Origin: an uncultured Collinsella sp.
GTDB lineage: Bacteria > Actinomycetota > Coriobacteriia > Coriobacteriales > Coriobacteriaceae
NCBI GenBank assembly: GCA_900547125.1
Contig: URFU01000018.1
Coordinates: forward strand, 1-25,571
Direction of reading: 5' to 3'
Length of the DNA: 25,571 nucleotides
A model generated the notes under the pieces. It searched no databases and was not told the DNA's origin. It saw only the letters and a list, made by a program, of their open reading frames with translations. Every line of letters starts with the position of its first letter. The first letter of the stretch is position 1. Made by a program: the position numbers and the translations under genes. Of the stretch, positions 1 to 8,270 are shown piece by piece.

Positions 1-43
1 GTTCACGACAGAACCCGGCTTACAGGCCCACACGGCACTTTGT
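1..43 (+). ncRNA. rnpB: RNase P RNA, 3' end (partial)
   Basis: The window opens inside the last conserved part of bacterial RNase P RNA. The string GACAGAACCCGGCTTA at 8-23, followed by CAGGCC, matches the universally conserved 3' strand of helix P4 (CR-V), which lies close to the 3' end in type A molecules. The following CACACGGCACTTT would be the 3' strand of helix P1, so the end near 43 is estimated. The 5' body lies off the left edge. RNase P removes 5' leaders from tRNA precursors. No poly-T terminator is obvious directly after it. Confidence 0.8.
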
Positions 44-369
44 TGACGCTGCGAACCCGTCAGCGCGGCAATCTGCCTTTCAAGCCTTCGGGCATGACCA
101 TAAGGTCAATGCCCTCGTCTTTCAAGGCACCTTGCTCGCACTGACGGGTTCTCGCCTTCGACGGCGTCAGCTGGCCGATTTGGCGCTCATTCGTCGGTCG
201 CCGCCATAAGGCGTGCTCCCTCCTCTTTCGGGCCAAATCGACTCAGCTGACGCCGTCTCGCTTTCGTTTACGGAATCATCGGCGTCGCCGCTCTATTTAC
301 CGAGGTTATCGGTACGGCCTTTGCCGTATTATTGAGGCTGTTTGTTGCTTTGCTCGTTGTTGAGGGGCT
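44..369. other. Gap after rnpB with two large stem-loops
   Basis: No credible gene is seen here. The short open frames lack ribosome sites and overlap the palindromes. The stretch holds a foldback with arms GAACCCGTCAG (53-63) and CTGACGGGTTC (141-151), and a second with arms GACGGCGTCAGCTG (160-173) and CAGCTGACGCCGTC (244-257). The second is extended by CGATTTGGC (176-184) pairing with GCCAAATCG (232-240). A small perfect hairpin TACGGC-CTTT-GCCGTA lies at 313-328. The two big hairpins are adjacent and share the CGTCAG/CTGACG core in their arms. Their function is unknown. Confidence 0.6.
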
Positions 370-372
370 TTG

Positions 373-1008
373 TTGGACAGCTATTTTACTCTGCAATCGA
401 ATATTGAGGCTTCGGGCGAGTTTGTGGACCGCAAGAGCCGTTTTATTGCCCAACTGGTCCATATTGAGTCCGAGGATGAGGCGAATGCCTTTATCGAGAT
501 GGTTCGCAAGCGTCATTACGACGCTCGACACAATGTTCCCGCGTGGATTTTGGTCGATGGACGCGAGCGCCAGAGCGATGACGGTGAGCCGAGCCGCACG
601 AGCGGTATGCCGACGCTCGAGGTGTTGCGCGGTGCGGAGCTCAAAAATGTTTGCTGCGTGGTGACGCGCTATTTTGGTGGCACGCTGTTAGGGCCTGGTG
701 GCTTGGTACGTGCCTATACCGCGGCGACGCAGGCGGCGGTGTCAGCTGCTCGGGAGGCCGGGCAGATCGTCGAGATGACGAGCGTCGTGCCTGTTGACGT
801 GCATGTGGCCTATCCGCAGTATGAGCAGGTGCTTCGTTTGGCGCAGGATTCGGGTGCCAAGGTTTCGGATACCGATTACGCGGATGCCGTGACACTTCAT
901 TTGGTGTTTAAAGCGGGGGAGCAGGAGCTGTTTTGCGCTAAGATGCGCGAGCTTATGGCGGGGCGCGAGGAGATCGAGGTCAGCGCTCCCGTATTTGCCG
1001 AGTTCTAA
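373..1008 (+). CDS. yigZ: YigZ/IMPACT family protein (UPF0029)
   Basis: This is a protein of about 211 residues with the IMPACT (UPF0029) domain. The family signature is visible around residues 50-85: YDARHNVPAW, then DDGEPSRTSGMP. It is followed by VVTRYFGGTLLGPGGLVRAY, also typical of YigZ. The C-terminal part fits the DUF1949 domain of bacterial members, and the length is normal for the family. Eukaryotic IMPACT proteins modulate Gcn2. The bacterial role is not established, although a link to translation or proline metabolism has been suggested. The start is a TTG: GAGGGG at 362-367 sits five bases from TTG at 373, while another TTG at 370 is too close. An in-frame stop at 361 excludes an earlier start. 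A terminator follows. Confidence 0.9.
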   Translation: MDSYFTLQSNIEASGEFVDRKSRFIAQLVHIESEDEANAFIEMVRKRHYDARHNVPAWILVDGRERQSDDGEPSRTSGMPTLEVLRGAELKNVCCVVTRYFGGTLLGPGGLVRAYTAATQAAVSAAREAGQIVEMTSVVPVDVHVAYPQYEQVLRLAQDSGAKVSDTDYADAVTLHLVFKAGEQELFCAKMRELMAGREEIEVSAPVFAEF

Positions 1009-1013
1009 CGGCG

Positions 1014-1062
1014 ACGGCCGGCGTGCTTTTGGATGGATCCCAAGCGCGCCGGCCGTCATTTT
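1014..1062 (+). terminator. Rho-independent terminator after yigZ
   Basis: ACGGCCGGCGTGCTT (1014-1028) pairs with AAGCGCGCCGGCCGT (1042-1056), with one G-T-type imperfection. CATTTTATG follows. It sits six bases after the yigZ stop and before the convergent minus-strand gene, so it may serve both. Confidence 0.7.
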
Positions 1063-1075
1063 ATGTTGCCGCCGT

Positions 1076-1522
1076 TTACTCGGCGAGCTGCTTTAGTACA
1101 TCGCAGGCGATCTCGACGGCATCGTCGATGCAGCCGGGGCAGCTGCGGAGCGGACCCTTGTCCGATCCGACGCCCTTGAGCGTGCCGCAGACGGTCGTCG
1201 TGTTCTTCTCGCCAAAACGCTTGGCGATTTCGCGCGACAGCTTGTAGGTCTGGCCCTTGGTCTTGGGGTTTTCCATGCCGTCGCTCATTACAAAGCCCAT
1301 GATGGCCACAGCACCCGAGATGGCGCCGCAGGTTTCGGTCATGCCGCCCATGCCGGCGCCAAAGCCCTCGGTGAGGGTAAAGGCGACCTGGGGGTCGAGC
1401 CCGACGGCGGGCGCGAGCGTGCAGGCGACGGCCTGGGCGCAGTTAAAACCACGGGCGTGGTATTCGGCAGCCTGTGCCTGACAGGCGGCGATATCGAGCT
1501 GGGCCGTATCGATTTGCTTCAT
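1076..1522 (-). CDS. C_GCAxxG_C_C family redox protein
   Basis: This is a 148-residue protein of the C_GCAxxG_C_C family (putative redox-active proteins of anaerobes). The cysteines expected for the family are present: FNCAQAV (C28), ETCGAISG (C65), VCGTL (C112) and SCPGC (C128, C131). A glycine-rich GFGAGMGGM segment precedes C65. The pattern suggests metal or Fe-S binding or disulfide chemistry. The exact reaction is unknown and no signal peptide is seen. The start is chosen at the ATG at 1522 because AAGGAG lies six bases upstream. An upstream in-frame ATG (MTKETT) would overlap that ribosome site. The gene is transcribed toward yigZ and divergently from the sulfhydrylase gene. Confidence 0.85.
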   Translation of the reverse strand: MKQIDTAQLDIAACQAQAAEYHARGFNCAQAVACTLAPAVGLDPQVAFTLTEGFGAGMGGMTETCGAISGAVAIMGFVMSDGMENPKTKGQTYKLSREIAKRFGEKNTTTVCGTLKGVGSDKGPLRSCPGCIDDAVEIACDVLKQLAE

Positions 1523-1661
1523 CGTTGTCTCCTTGGTCATGGTGTACCCGCCTATGGTACCCGCGACGGTGCATGTAATCATCGAGAGCTTCATGTGTGC
1601 CTCATTTTTATCTATCGAGCAAATGCCCAAGGCTTGAGATAAATACCCCTGATCAATTTGT

Positions 1662-1690
1662 CTCATAACCCACCTTGAGAATGGGTTGAG
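1662..1690. promoter_or_regulatory. Possible operator palindrome between divergent genes
   Basis: AACCCA (1667-1672) and TGGGTT (1682-1687) form an inverted repeat with a 9-base spacer. CTC and GAG extend it outside. It lies in the 230-base gap between the C_GCAxxG gene and the sulfhydrylase gene, where both promoters must be. No regulator can be assigned, and I see no convincing S-adenosylmethionine riboswitch. Confidence 0.3.
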
Positions 1691-1752
1691 AGGGGTGTGC
1701 GGTAGCGGTATCGTGAACCGAATAAAACAAAACCCAAGTAAGGGAGTTGGAT

Positions 1753-3036
1753 ATGAGCGAGCAGACCATCGGTACGACGTGTGTTCAGGGCGGTTATCGC
1801 CCGGGTGATGCGGAGCCGCGTCAGGTGCCTATCTACCAGTCAACCACGTGGAAGTACGACACGTCGGAGCACATGGGCAAGCTGTTTGACCTGGAGGAGT
1901 CGGGCTACTTCTACAGCCGTCTGCAGAACCCCACGTGCGATCTGGTTGCCGCCAAGATCTGCGAGATGGAGGGAGGCACCGCCGCGATGCTCACGAGCTC
2001 GGGCATGGCTGCGAACTTCCTCGCGATTTTTAATGTGGCCGGTGCCGGCGATCATGTGGTCGCGAGCTCTGCCATTTACGGCGGTACGTATAACCTGCTC
2101 GCCCATACCATGGAGCGCATGGGTCTGACCTGCACGTTCGTTGCCCCCGACTGCACCGATGAAGAGCTCGAGGCAGCCTTTGAGCCCAATACCAAGCTCG
2201 TCTTTGGCGAGACGATCGCCAACCCCGCCCTTGCCGTGCTCGATATAGAGCGCTTTGCCAAGGCCGCGCATGATCACGGCGTGCCGCTGATGGTCGACAA
2301 CACCTTCCCGACGCCCGTGATGTGCCGTCCCTTTGAGTGGGGCGCCGACATCGTTACGCACTCCACCACCAAGTACATGGATGGACACGCTGCCTACCTG
2401 GGTGGCGTGATCGTCGACCACGGCCAGTTTGACTGGATGGCCCATGCGGACAAGTTCCCGGGTCTCACCACGCCCGACGAGAGCTACCACGGCGTGACCT
2501 ATGCCGAGAAGTTCGGTCGTGAGGGCGCCTTCATTACCAAGGCAACCGCTCAGCTCATGCGCGACCTCGGCCCCATGCAGAACCCTCAGGCGGCCTTCTT
2601 CTTGAACAGCTCGCTCGAGAGCCTGCATGTGCGCATGCCGCGTCATTGCGAGAACGGCCTGGCCGTTGCCAAGTTCCTGCAGAGTCATCCCAAGGTACGC
2701 TTCGTGAGCTATCCGGGCCTGGAGGGCGATAAGTACTACGACATCGCTCAGAAATACATGCCCAACGGTACCTGCGGCGTTGTGAGCTTTGGCTTTAACG
2801 GTGGTCGCGCGGCGGCCGAGACCTTTATGAAGAGCCTCAAGCTCGCCCAGATCGCCACGCACGTGGCCGACGCCCGCACTTGCTGCCTGCATCCCGCTAA
2901 TGCCACACATCGCCAGATGAACGATGAGGAGCTCATCGCCTGTGGCATCTCCGCCGACATGGTGCGCCTGTCGTGCGGCCTCGAGGACACGGCCGACTTG
3001 ATTGCCGACCTTGAGCAGGCACTCGAGCAGTGCTAG
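1753..3036 (+). CDS. metY: O-acetylhomoserine sulfhydrylase-type PLP enzyme
   Basis: This is a 427-residue member of the Cys/Met-metabolism PLP family (fold type I), the usual length for MetY. It would make homocysteine from O-acetylhomoserine and sulfide in the cytoplasm. Visible landmarks are YFYSRLQNPT (residues 52-61), the SSGMAAN loop near 82-88, VDNTF at 181-185, and the PLP lysine K207 in HSTTKYMDGH. The C-terminal SCGLEDTADLIADL is typical of the family. AAGGGAG at 1739-1745 lies seven bases before the ATG at 1753. The gene stands alone and is followed by a strong terminator. A cystathionine gamma-synthase or methionine gamma-lyase activity cannot be ruled out by sequence reading, so the symbol is the best guess. 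Confidence 0.85.
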   Translation: MSEQTIGTTCVQGGYRPGDAEPRQVPIYQSTTWKYDTSEHMGKLFDLEESGYFYSRLQNPTCDLVAAKICEMEGGTAAMLTSSGMAANFLAIFNVAGAGDHVVASSAIYGGTYNLLAHTMERMGLTCTFVAPDCTDEELEAAFEPNTKLVFGETIANPALAVLDIERFAKAAHDHGVPLMVDNTFPTPVMCRPFEWGADIVTHSTTKYMDGHAAYLGGVIVDHGQFDWMAHADKFPGLTTPDESYHGVTYAEKFGREGAFITKATAQLMRDLGPMQNPQAAFFLNSSLESLHVRMPRHCENGLAVAKFLQSHPKVRFVSYPGLEGDKYYDIAQKYMPNGTCGVVSFGFNGGRAAAETFMKSLKLAQIATHVADARTCCLHPANATHRQMNDEELIACGISADMVRLSCGLEDTADLIADLEQALEQC

Positions 3037-3104
3037 GCTAGCTCCGTACAAGGCGCCGATGCTGGCAGAAAGCTTCGGCGACCTTTCGTTCCGATTCCGT
3101 AGGC

Positions 3105-3150
3105 GGGACCCCAATCGCGGCAGTTTGCAGGCGATTGGGGCCCCGTTTTT
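3105..3150 (+). terminator. Rho-independent terminator after metY
   Basis: GGGACCCCAATCGC (3105-3118) pairs with GCGATTGGGGCCCC (3131-3144), with a single mismatch, and is followed by GTTTTT. It ends the sulfhydrylase transcript before the MFS gene. Confidence 0.9.
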
Positions 3151-3176
3151 GCGTTGCGCCACTCGAAAGGATGGAT

Positions 3177-4481
3177 ATGGAGAAAACCGCAGAGCAGCTG
3201 CGCCGTGAGCGCATTGCCCTTGAGGGCGACACCCATGGCAAGAATAAATGGGCGATTCTGTTTACCGTGCTCATCATGACGTTTATGTCGTGTCTGGATT
3301 CGACCGTCGTGACCGTGGCGCTGCCCGTGATGCAAAAGGAGCTGGGCGTGGGCCTCGATCGCATTCAGCTGGTGAGCTCGGTGTATCTGCTTGCGACGTG
3401 CGTGGCTATGCTGCCGTTTGGCCGCCTGGGCGACGTGCGCGGCAAGGTCGGCGTATTCCAGCTGGGCGTAATCGTCTTTACGGCCGGTTCGCTGCTTTGC
3501 GGCCTTTCGGCCTCGCTCGAAGTTCTTATTCTGGCACGCATCGTTCAGGGCGTCGGTTGCGCGGCGGCCATGGCCAACAACATGGGTATCATCACCGAGT
3601 CGTTTCCGGCTCGCGAGCGCGGTCGTGCCATGGGTATTCTTGCGACCTTCGTGGCCCTCGGCATGATGTGTGGCCCCGTGCTGGGTGGCATGCTGGTGGC
3701 AAGCTTTCCCTGGGAGAGCATCTTCCTCATCAACCTGCCCATTGGGGTCATCTCGTTTATCGTGGGGCTCTACACGCTGCCGCATGTTAAGCCGGAGGCC
3801 GGCGAGCGCCCCATGCCCCTGATCGAGGCTGCTCGTCGCTGCTTTGCAAATTCGGCCTTCACCATCAACCTTGCCTGCATGCTCATCGTGTTCGTTGGTA
3901 TTGGCGCATCTGAGTTTATCCTGCCGTTCTATTTTCAGGACGCCCACGGCTTTGGTTCCGACATTTCCGGATTGCTTTTTTTGGCGTTGCCGATGGTGAA
4001 TGCCTTTATCGGCCCGCTGTCGGGAACGGTTGCGGACCGTGGTGGCTGCGAGGGGCCCACTGCGGGCGGCCTGGGCGTGTACGTATGCGGTCTTTTTGCG
4101 GTAAGCACGCTCGATGAGCACTCTTCTATCCCTGTGATCGTGTGCTGTGTCGCGTTTATGTCGTGCGGTACGTCGATTTTCCAGAGTCCCAACAACTCGC
4201 TGTACATGGGCTCGGCTCCGCGCGAAGCGCTCGGCTTTGCGGGCAGCCTGGGTAGCCTGGCGCGCTATGCGGGTATGGCAGTGGGCATTACGGCGGCGTC
4301 GCATATCCTGTATGGGCAGATGAGCGTGGCGATGGGCGAGGCCGTGACCAGTTTCGTTGCAGGCCGTCCGGATGTGTTCCTGTTCGGCTTTCGCTCGGTG
4401 TTCTACGTACTCATGGCTGTGGCCGCCGTGGGCTTTGCGCTCGCCCTGGTGCGTTTGGTGAAGATACGCGCCCGCCATTAG
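3177..4481 (+). CDS. MFS transporter, DHA2 (EmrB/QacA)-like exporter
   Basis: This is a 434-residue integral membrane protein of the major facilitator superfamily. The first helix carries SCLDSTVVTVALP, the DHA2 motif D1 pattern. GRLGDVRGKVG in the loop after helix 2 is MFS motif A. LGMMCGPVLGG in helix 5 is the antiporter motif C. These mark a proton-driven drug or metabolite exporter. It is shorter than classical 14-helix DHA2 pumps (about 470-510 residues), so it may have fewer helices. The substrate is unknown. The start is taken at the ATG at 3177, with GAAAGG at 3165-3170 seven bases upstream. The in-frame ATG at 3171 touches that site. The gene is not obviously in an operon. Confidence 0.85.
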   Translation: MEKTAEQLRRERIALEGDTHGKNKWAILFTVLIMTFMSCLDSTVVTVALPVMQKELGVGLDRIQLVSSVYLLATCVAMLPFGRLGDVRGKVGVFQLGVIVFTAGSLLCGLSASLEVLILARIVQGVGCAAAMANNMGIITESFPARERGRAMGILATFVALGMMCGPVLGGMLVASFPWESIFLINLPIGVISFIVGLYTLPHVKPEAGERPMPLIEAARRCFANSAFTINLACMLIVFVGIGASEFILPFYFQDAHGFGSDISGLLFLALPMVNAFIGPLSGTVADRGGCEGPTAGGLGVYVCGLFAVSTLDEHSSIPVIVCCVAFMSCGTSIFQSPNNSLYMGSAPREALGFAGSLGSLARYAGMAVGITAASHILYGQMSVAMGEAVTSFVAGRPDVFLFGFRSVFYVLMAVAAVGFALALVRLVKIRARH

Positions 4482-4640
4482 CGTGTGGGGGTAGGCCTGC
4501 CACGAATTGGGCCTATCTACTGGTCTTGCGGCTTTATGGTGCGTAGGGGCTTGTGGGGCGGGCGGGGGTCGGTCCGTGGTAGACTATCGAACAACGTTTA
4601 TTAATCGCGCGGTATCGTTGCCGCGAGAAGGGGTTGCGCC

Positions 4641-5219
4641 ATGCAGGAGCTTGAGGATCGTATTCGCCATGACGGCATCGTAAAGGCCGGTAATGTCCTT
4701 AAGGTTGATGCCTTCCTCAACCACCAGTGCGACGTTGAGCTGTTCGACCACATGGGCGCCGAGTGGGCCCGTCTGTTCGAGGGTGTCGAGATCAACAAGA
4801 TTCTGACGATTGAGGCTTCGGGCATTGGCATGGCTTGCATTGCAGCCCAGCATTTTGGCGGCGTGCCGGTGGTCTTTGCCAAGAAGGCACAGTCCATCAA
4901 CCTAGACGGCGAGCAGTATGCCACGACCATCTACTCCTTTACCAAGCAGAAGGAGTACCCGGTCATCGTTGGCAAGCGCTTCCTGTCTGAGGGCGACAAG
5001 GTCCTGATCATCGACGACTTCTTGGCCAATGGCTGCGCGCTTGAGGGCCTTATCAAGATCTGCGAGGCTGCGGGTGCCGAGGTGTCCGGTATTGGCATTG
5101 CAGTGGAGAAGGGCTTCCAGGGCGGCGGCGATAAGCTCCGCGAGCGTGGCTTCCGCGTCGAGAGCTTGGCCCGTATCGCCGATATGGACTGCGAGACCGG
5201 CGAGATCACCTTCGCCTAA
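4641..5219 (+). CDS. xpt: Xanthine phosphoribosyltransferase
   Basis: This 192-residue type I phosphoribosyltransferase salvages xanthine to XMP using PRPP. The PRPP-binding signature is VLIIDDFLANGCA near residues 120-132. IEASGIGMACIAAQ near 57-70 and the substrate region VVFAKKAQSINL match bacterial Xpt, and the length is typical. AAGGGG lies about eight bases before the ATG. Upstream, TAGACT at 4580-4585 could be a -10 box, but the -35 is unclear and no purine riboswitch is recognisable. A very strong terminator follows, so the gene looks monocistronic. Confidence 0.92.
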   Translation: MQELEDRIRHDGIVKAGNVLKVDAFLNHQCDVELFDHMGAEWARLFEGVEINKILTIEASGIGMACIAAQHFGGVPVVFAKKAQSINLDGEQYATTIYSFTKQKEYPVIVGKRFLSEGDKVLIIDDFLANGCALEGLIKICEAAGAEVSGIGIAVEKGFQGGGDKLRERGFRVESLARIADMDCETGEITFA

Positions 5220-5247
5220 GCGCGCAACACAAGCGATTGGTATGCGA

Positions 5248-5282
5248 TGTGACAAAGGGACTTTCCCTTTGTCACATTTTTT
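5248..5282 (+). terminator. Rho-independent terminator after xpt
   Basis: A perfect 13-bp stem is formed by TGTGACAAAGGGA (5248-5260) and TCCCTTTGTCACA (5264-5276). It has a three-base loop and a run of six T. This is one of the clearest terminators in the window. Confidence 0.95.
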
Positions 5283-5302
5283 GTATGAGGGGAGGTGTTG
5301 AT

Positions 5303-5683
5303 ATGGATGAGAACAAGATGGGATGGCGCGAGTGTGCGCGCTATGCCGAGATGTCGGTCGAGGAGCTGGCGCGCGATTGCGAGGTACAGGTGTTTCGCGC
5401 GACAGGTCCGGGCGGGCAAGGCGTGAACACGACGGACTCGGCGGTGCGCATGAAACATATCCCTTCGGGGATTACCGTGACGGCGCGCGAGAGCCGCAGC
5501 CAGTTCCAGAACCGTGCAAGCTGTCTGCGTAAGCTGAGGGCAGAGCTTGAGTGTCGTGGCCGTCCACCGCGCCGACGCGTAAAGACCAAGGTGCCTCAGC
5601 GCTCTCGCCAGCGCAGGCTCAATGATAAGCACTTCAACGCCATTAAAAAGGCCAACCGTCGCAAGCCGGGCAGCGACGAATAG
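5303..5683 (+). CDS. GGQ-domain peptide chain release factor-like protein
   Basis: This 126-residue protein contains only the peptidyl-tRNA hydrolysis domain of class I release factors. FRATGPGGQGVNTTDSAV (GGQ at 37-39) is followed by HIPSGITVTARESRSQ and a basic, lysine- and arginine-rich C-terminal tail. It has no codon-recognition (PxT/SPF) domain. Such proteins, like ArfB or PrfH, act on stalled or damaged ribosomes, and the basic tail fits insertion into the mRNA channel. The TDSAVR/HIP pattern is closer to RF2 or PrfH than to ArfB. No RtcB partner is next to it, so a PrfH role is not supported by context. GGGGAGG at 5289-5295 decides the ATG at 5303. Confidence 0.85.
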   Translation: MDENKMGWRECARYAEMSVEELARDCEVQVFRATGPGGQGVNTTDSAVRMKHIPSGITVTARESRSQFQNRASCLRKLRAELECRGRPPRRRVKTKVPQRSRQRRLNDKHFNAIKKANRRKPGSDE

Positions 5684-5691
5684 CCTCCTCA

Positions 5692-5762
5692 TAAGTTGCG
5701 GTGAAATAGGGGCTGTTTTGCGGCTTTAGCTGCATAAACGGTCCCTATTTCACCGCAACTTA
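5692..5762. repeat. Intergenic palindromic repeat, copy 1
   Basis: Perfect 20-bp arms lie at 5692-5711 and 5743-5762, with core GTTGCGGTGAAATA and its complement TATTTCACCGCAAC. The 31-base centre extends the pairing (GCTGTTT with AAACGGT, including wobbles) around a small inner hairpin. Copies 2 and 3 are at 22730 and 24013. It lies 9 bases after the release-factor-like gene and 8 bases from the stop of the opposing lipid kinase gene, so it sits between convergent genes. Confidence 0.95.
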
Positions 5763-5769
5763 GGTTGGG

Positions 5770-6732
5770 TTAGCGGGTTGGGTGCCAGACGTGGAGGGCG
5801 CCGCCGAGGACGTCGACCTCGATGCGCGAGGCGACGATGGGCTCGCCGTCGGCTTGGATGGGGTAGTCGGGCTCCTCGAACGTGAACTCGGCATGGCGGC
5901 AGCGGCGTATGCGAACCGGCGGCAGCTTGGTATGGTGGCCGTCCTTGGCCGAAAGAAACATAGGCAGGGCAATCGCGCGAGGGACGGGGCCGCATGCGTA
6001 GCAGACGTCGAGCATGCCGTCGCAGGGGTCGGCATCGGGGCAGATGCGATAGCCCGAGCCATACGTGGGGCCCAGCTGAATCGCCATGATGATCGCCCTT
6101 ACGCGCTCGGCGGGCGCCCCGTCAAAGCTGACTGTCATGGGGTAGTTGCGGTAGCGCAGACCAAACTGCTCCAGACCCGAGAGGGTGTAGAGCGGAGCGC
6201 CAGCGAGGCCCGTCTTTTTGCGCAGCTCGGTGGTGCCCAGGCCGATGGCGGCATCGATGCCGACCGAAAGCGTTTGGTCGTAGTACTCAACGGTAGCCTC
6301 GCCGCTGCCGTTTGCGGGGTTCCATGAGCGAATGCGTCCGATATCCTGGCGCTGCAGCTCGCAGGTGAGCAGCGCGCCAAAATCTTTGCCGGAGAAATCG
6401 TCGATACCGAGGGTCTGGGCAAAATCGTTGCCGGAGCCTACGGGTAGGACGGCAAGGGCGGGACGGACCGCCTCATCCTGCTTCATGAGTCCATTGGCAA
6501 CCTCGTGGATCACGCCGTCGCCGCCAAGGGCGATAACGGTGCGATAGCCCTGAGCCTGCGCGGCAAGCTCCTTGGCATGTCCCATGCGCTCAGTCAGCAC
6601 CAGGTCAAACTGGGATGAGCGCGCGGTCATGTCCAAAAAGCGCTGCAGGCGCTCAGCGACCTCGCGCGCCGCACCCGACTGGGCGGCAGGGTTGGCGATT
6701 ATGAGCGTGCGACCAAAATCAGTTGCGTGCAT
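5770..6732 (-). CDS. Diacylglycerol kinase family lipid kinase (YegS/DgkB-like)
   Basis: This 320-residue protein has the DAGK catalytic fold. The N-terminal TLIIANPAAQSG is the nucleotide-binding start. ALGGDGVIHEVANGL (around 68-82) holds the GGDG motif, and AVLPVGSGNDFA (94-105) is the second signature. The C-terminal half, with GGALHVWHP near the end, is the usual beta-sandwich domain. It would phosphorylate diacylglycerol or a related membrane lipid at the cytoplasmic face. The start is the ATG at 6732, eight bases after AGGAG. The longer open frame upstream has no ribosome site. It is transcribed in the same direction as, and downstream of, the CLC gene with an 87-base gap, so cotranscription is possible. 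Confidence 0.9.
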   Translation of the reverse strand: MHATDFGRTLIIANPAAQSGAAREVAERLQRFLDMTARSSQFDLVLTERMGHAKELAAQAQGYRTVIALGGDGVIHEVANGLMKQDEAVRPALAVLPVGSGNDFAQTLGIDDFSGKDFGALLTCELQRQDIGRIRSWNPANGSGEATVEYYDQTLSVGIDAAIGLGTTELRKKTGLAGAPLYTLSGLEQFGLRYRNYPMTVSFDGAPAERVRAIIMAIQLGPTYGSGYRICPDADPCDGMLDVCYACGPVPRAIALPMFLSAKDGHHTKLPPVRIRRCRHAEFTFEEPDYPIQADGEPIVASRIEVDVLGGALHVWHPTR

Positions 6733-6819
6733 GGGGCGACTCCTGGCGTATGACGTGACGGTGCGGTCGCGCTCAGGTCGAATTGCCCCCGATTGTGGCT
6801 GCACGGCGAATACTAACGT

Positions 6820-8241
6820 CTACTCTATCAGGTCGTTGTGGCGCTCGATAGCATCCGCTACCGTACCGCCCTCATCCACAATAAGCGAACGGCGTTTAGG
6901 CGAGACAATGCGCTGCGCGGGGTATACGCCGCGGTGGCCGCCGACAAGATAGCTGATAAACGCCACGATCACGAAGAAGCCGGCTGCCGTGCCGTGGAAC
7001 AGGTCGATGGCCATCATACAGGTGGTGATGGGCACGTTAAGGCCGGCGCAGAACACGCCGAGCATGCCGAGAGCCGCCAGAAAGCTGGGGTCGATTCCGA
7101 CGAGGCAGCCGATCCAGCCGCCGAGCGCCGCACCGATGCCAAACAGAGGCGTGACCTCGCCGCCTTGGAAGCCGGCGCCCAGGGTGAGCGCTGTGACGAC
7201 CAACTTGATGGCTGCGTCCGCCAGGGTGGTGTTGCCTGCAAATCCGGCGCCGGAAAGCCACGTGGAAAGGCCGGCGTAGTCCCAGGCGTCGAGGAGGGCA
7301 TAGGCGGCCAAAACCACGAGTGCGCCTATAAGTGCGCGAACGAGGTAATTGGTGATAAAGCGACCGTACAGGCTCTTGACGGTTCGAACCGACCAGGCAA
7401 AGAGGCGTGCCGCCAGACCGAAGATGATTGCGCTGGTAACAACGATGGCGACCGTTTTGGGCGTCATGGCGGGAACGCTGGCGATAACATTCGCCTCGTA
7501 CTCGGTTCCCAAGGCAAGCGACGTAAAGTAGCCGGTAAACGAGGCAACCAGGCAGTAGATGCCTGCGGTGTAGTCGATCTTGCCGATAAAGCACATCTCC
7601 ATGCCAAAGAACGCGCCGGCGAGGGGCGAGCCGAATACGGCGCCAAAAGCGGATGAGATGCCGGCGAGCATGAGGTCGTGGTGGTCATGCTTTTTGAGGT
7701 GGGCGAGGCTCGAGATGTTGCTGGCGATGGTGCCGCCAATCTGCACCGCGGCCCCCTCGCGACCGGCCGATCCGCCCGTTAGGTGCGTGAGCGTGGAGCA
7801 GATGAAGGTGAGGACGGCCATGCGCATATGGATGAGGCGTGTGCCCAAGGCGGAGTCAATGACCAGGTTGTTGCCACGCTTGGCGGCGAGACCGTGGTTT
7901 TTGTACACCCATGCGGTTGCAACGCCTACAACGGGAAGCAGCGCGTAAATCCACGCATGGTGCTCGCGATAGTCGGTCGCGATATTCAACGAGGCCAAAA
8001 ACGCCCAAGCGGCAACGCCCATGGCGAGCGAGACGATGACGACGAGTACGAGCAACTTGGCGCTCGCGAGTAGGTTGCGGGCGTTGCGGCGTGTGTCGGC
8101 AGCCAAGAGATGCTCGGAGCGGGTGAGCTGATGCCTGCCTGCCATGATGACGTCGTTCAGGGAGAAAAAGCCGCCGTCATCGAGCGGCTGGGAATGATCC
8201 TGCGCCTCGTTTGCGCTTTCGGGTTTGTCGTTATGAGCCAT
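6820..8241 (-). CDS. CLC-family anion transporter, possibly fluoride type
   Basis: This 473-residue polytopic protein belongs to the CLC family. The gating-glutamate motif is GGSAGREGAA (156-165, E162). The usual GxFxP element is replaced by GGEVTP (360-365), and the GSGIP selectivity region is replaced by GNNLV (123-127). These departures, including loss of the central serine, resemble the CLC-F branch that exports fluoride against protons. No fluoride riboswitch is recognisable upstream, so the ion is uncertain. The roughly 60-residue N-terminal extension before the first helix is hydrophilic. The start is the ATG at 8241 with AGAGGAA upstream. It is transcribed divergently from moeA. Confidence 0.88.
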   Translation of the reverse strand: MAHNDKPESANEAQDHSQPLDDGGFFSLNDVIMAGRHQLTRSEHLLAADTRRNARNLLASAKLLVLVVIVSLAMGVAAWAFLASLNIATDYREHHAWIYALLPVVGVATAWVYKNHGLAAKRGNNLVIDSALGTRLIHMRMAVLTFICSTLTHLTGGSAGREGAAVQIGGTIASNISSLAHLKKHDHHDLMLAGISSAFGAVFGSPLAGAFFGMEMCFIGKIDYTAGIYCLVASFTGYFTSLALGTEYEANVIASVPAMTPKTVAIVVTSAIIFGLAARLFAWSVRTVKSLYGRFITNYLVRALIGALVVLAAYALLDAWDYAGLSTWLSGAGFAGNTTLADAAIKLVVTALTLGAGFQGGEVTPLFGIGAALGGWIGCLVGIDPSFLAALGMLGVFCAGLNVPITTCMMAIDLFHGTAAGFFVIVAFISYLVGGHRGVYPAQRIVSPKRRSLIVDEGGTVADAIERHNDLIE

Positions 8242-8270
8242 ACGTTCCTCTTTTAGGTTGCAACGCAAGC

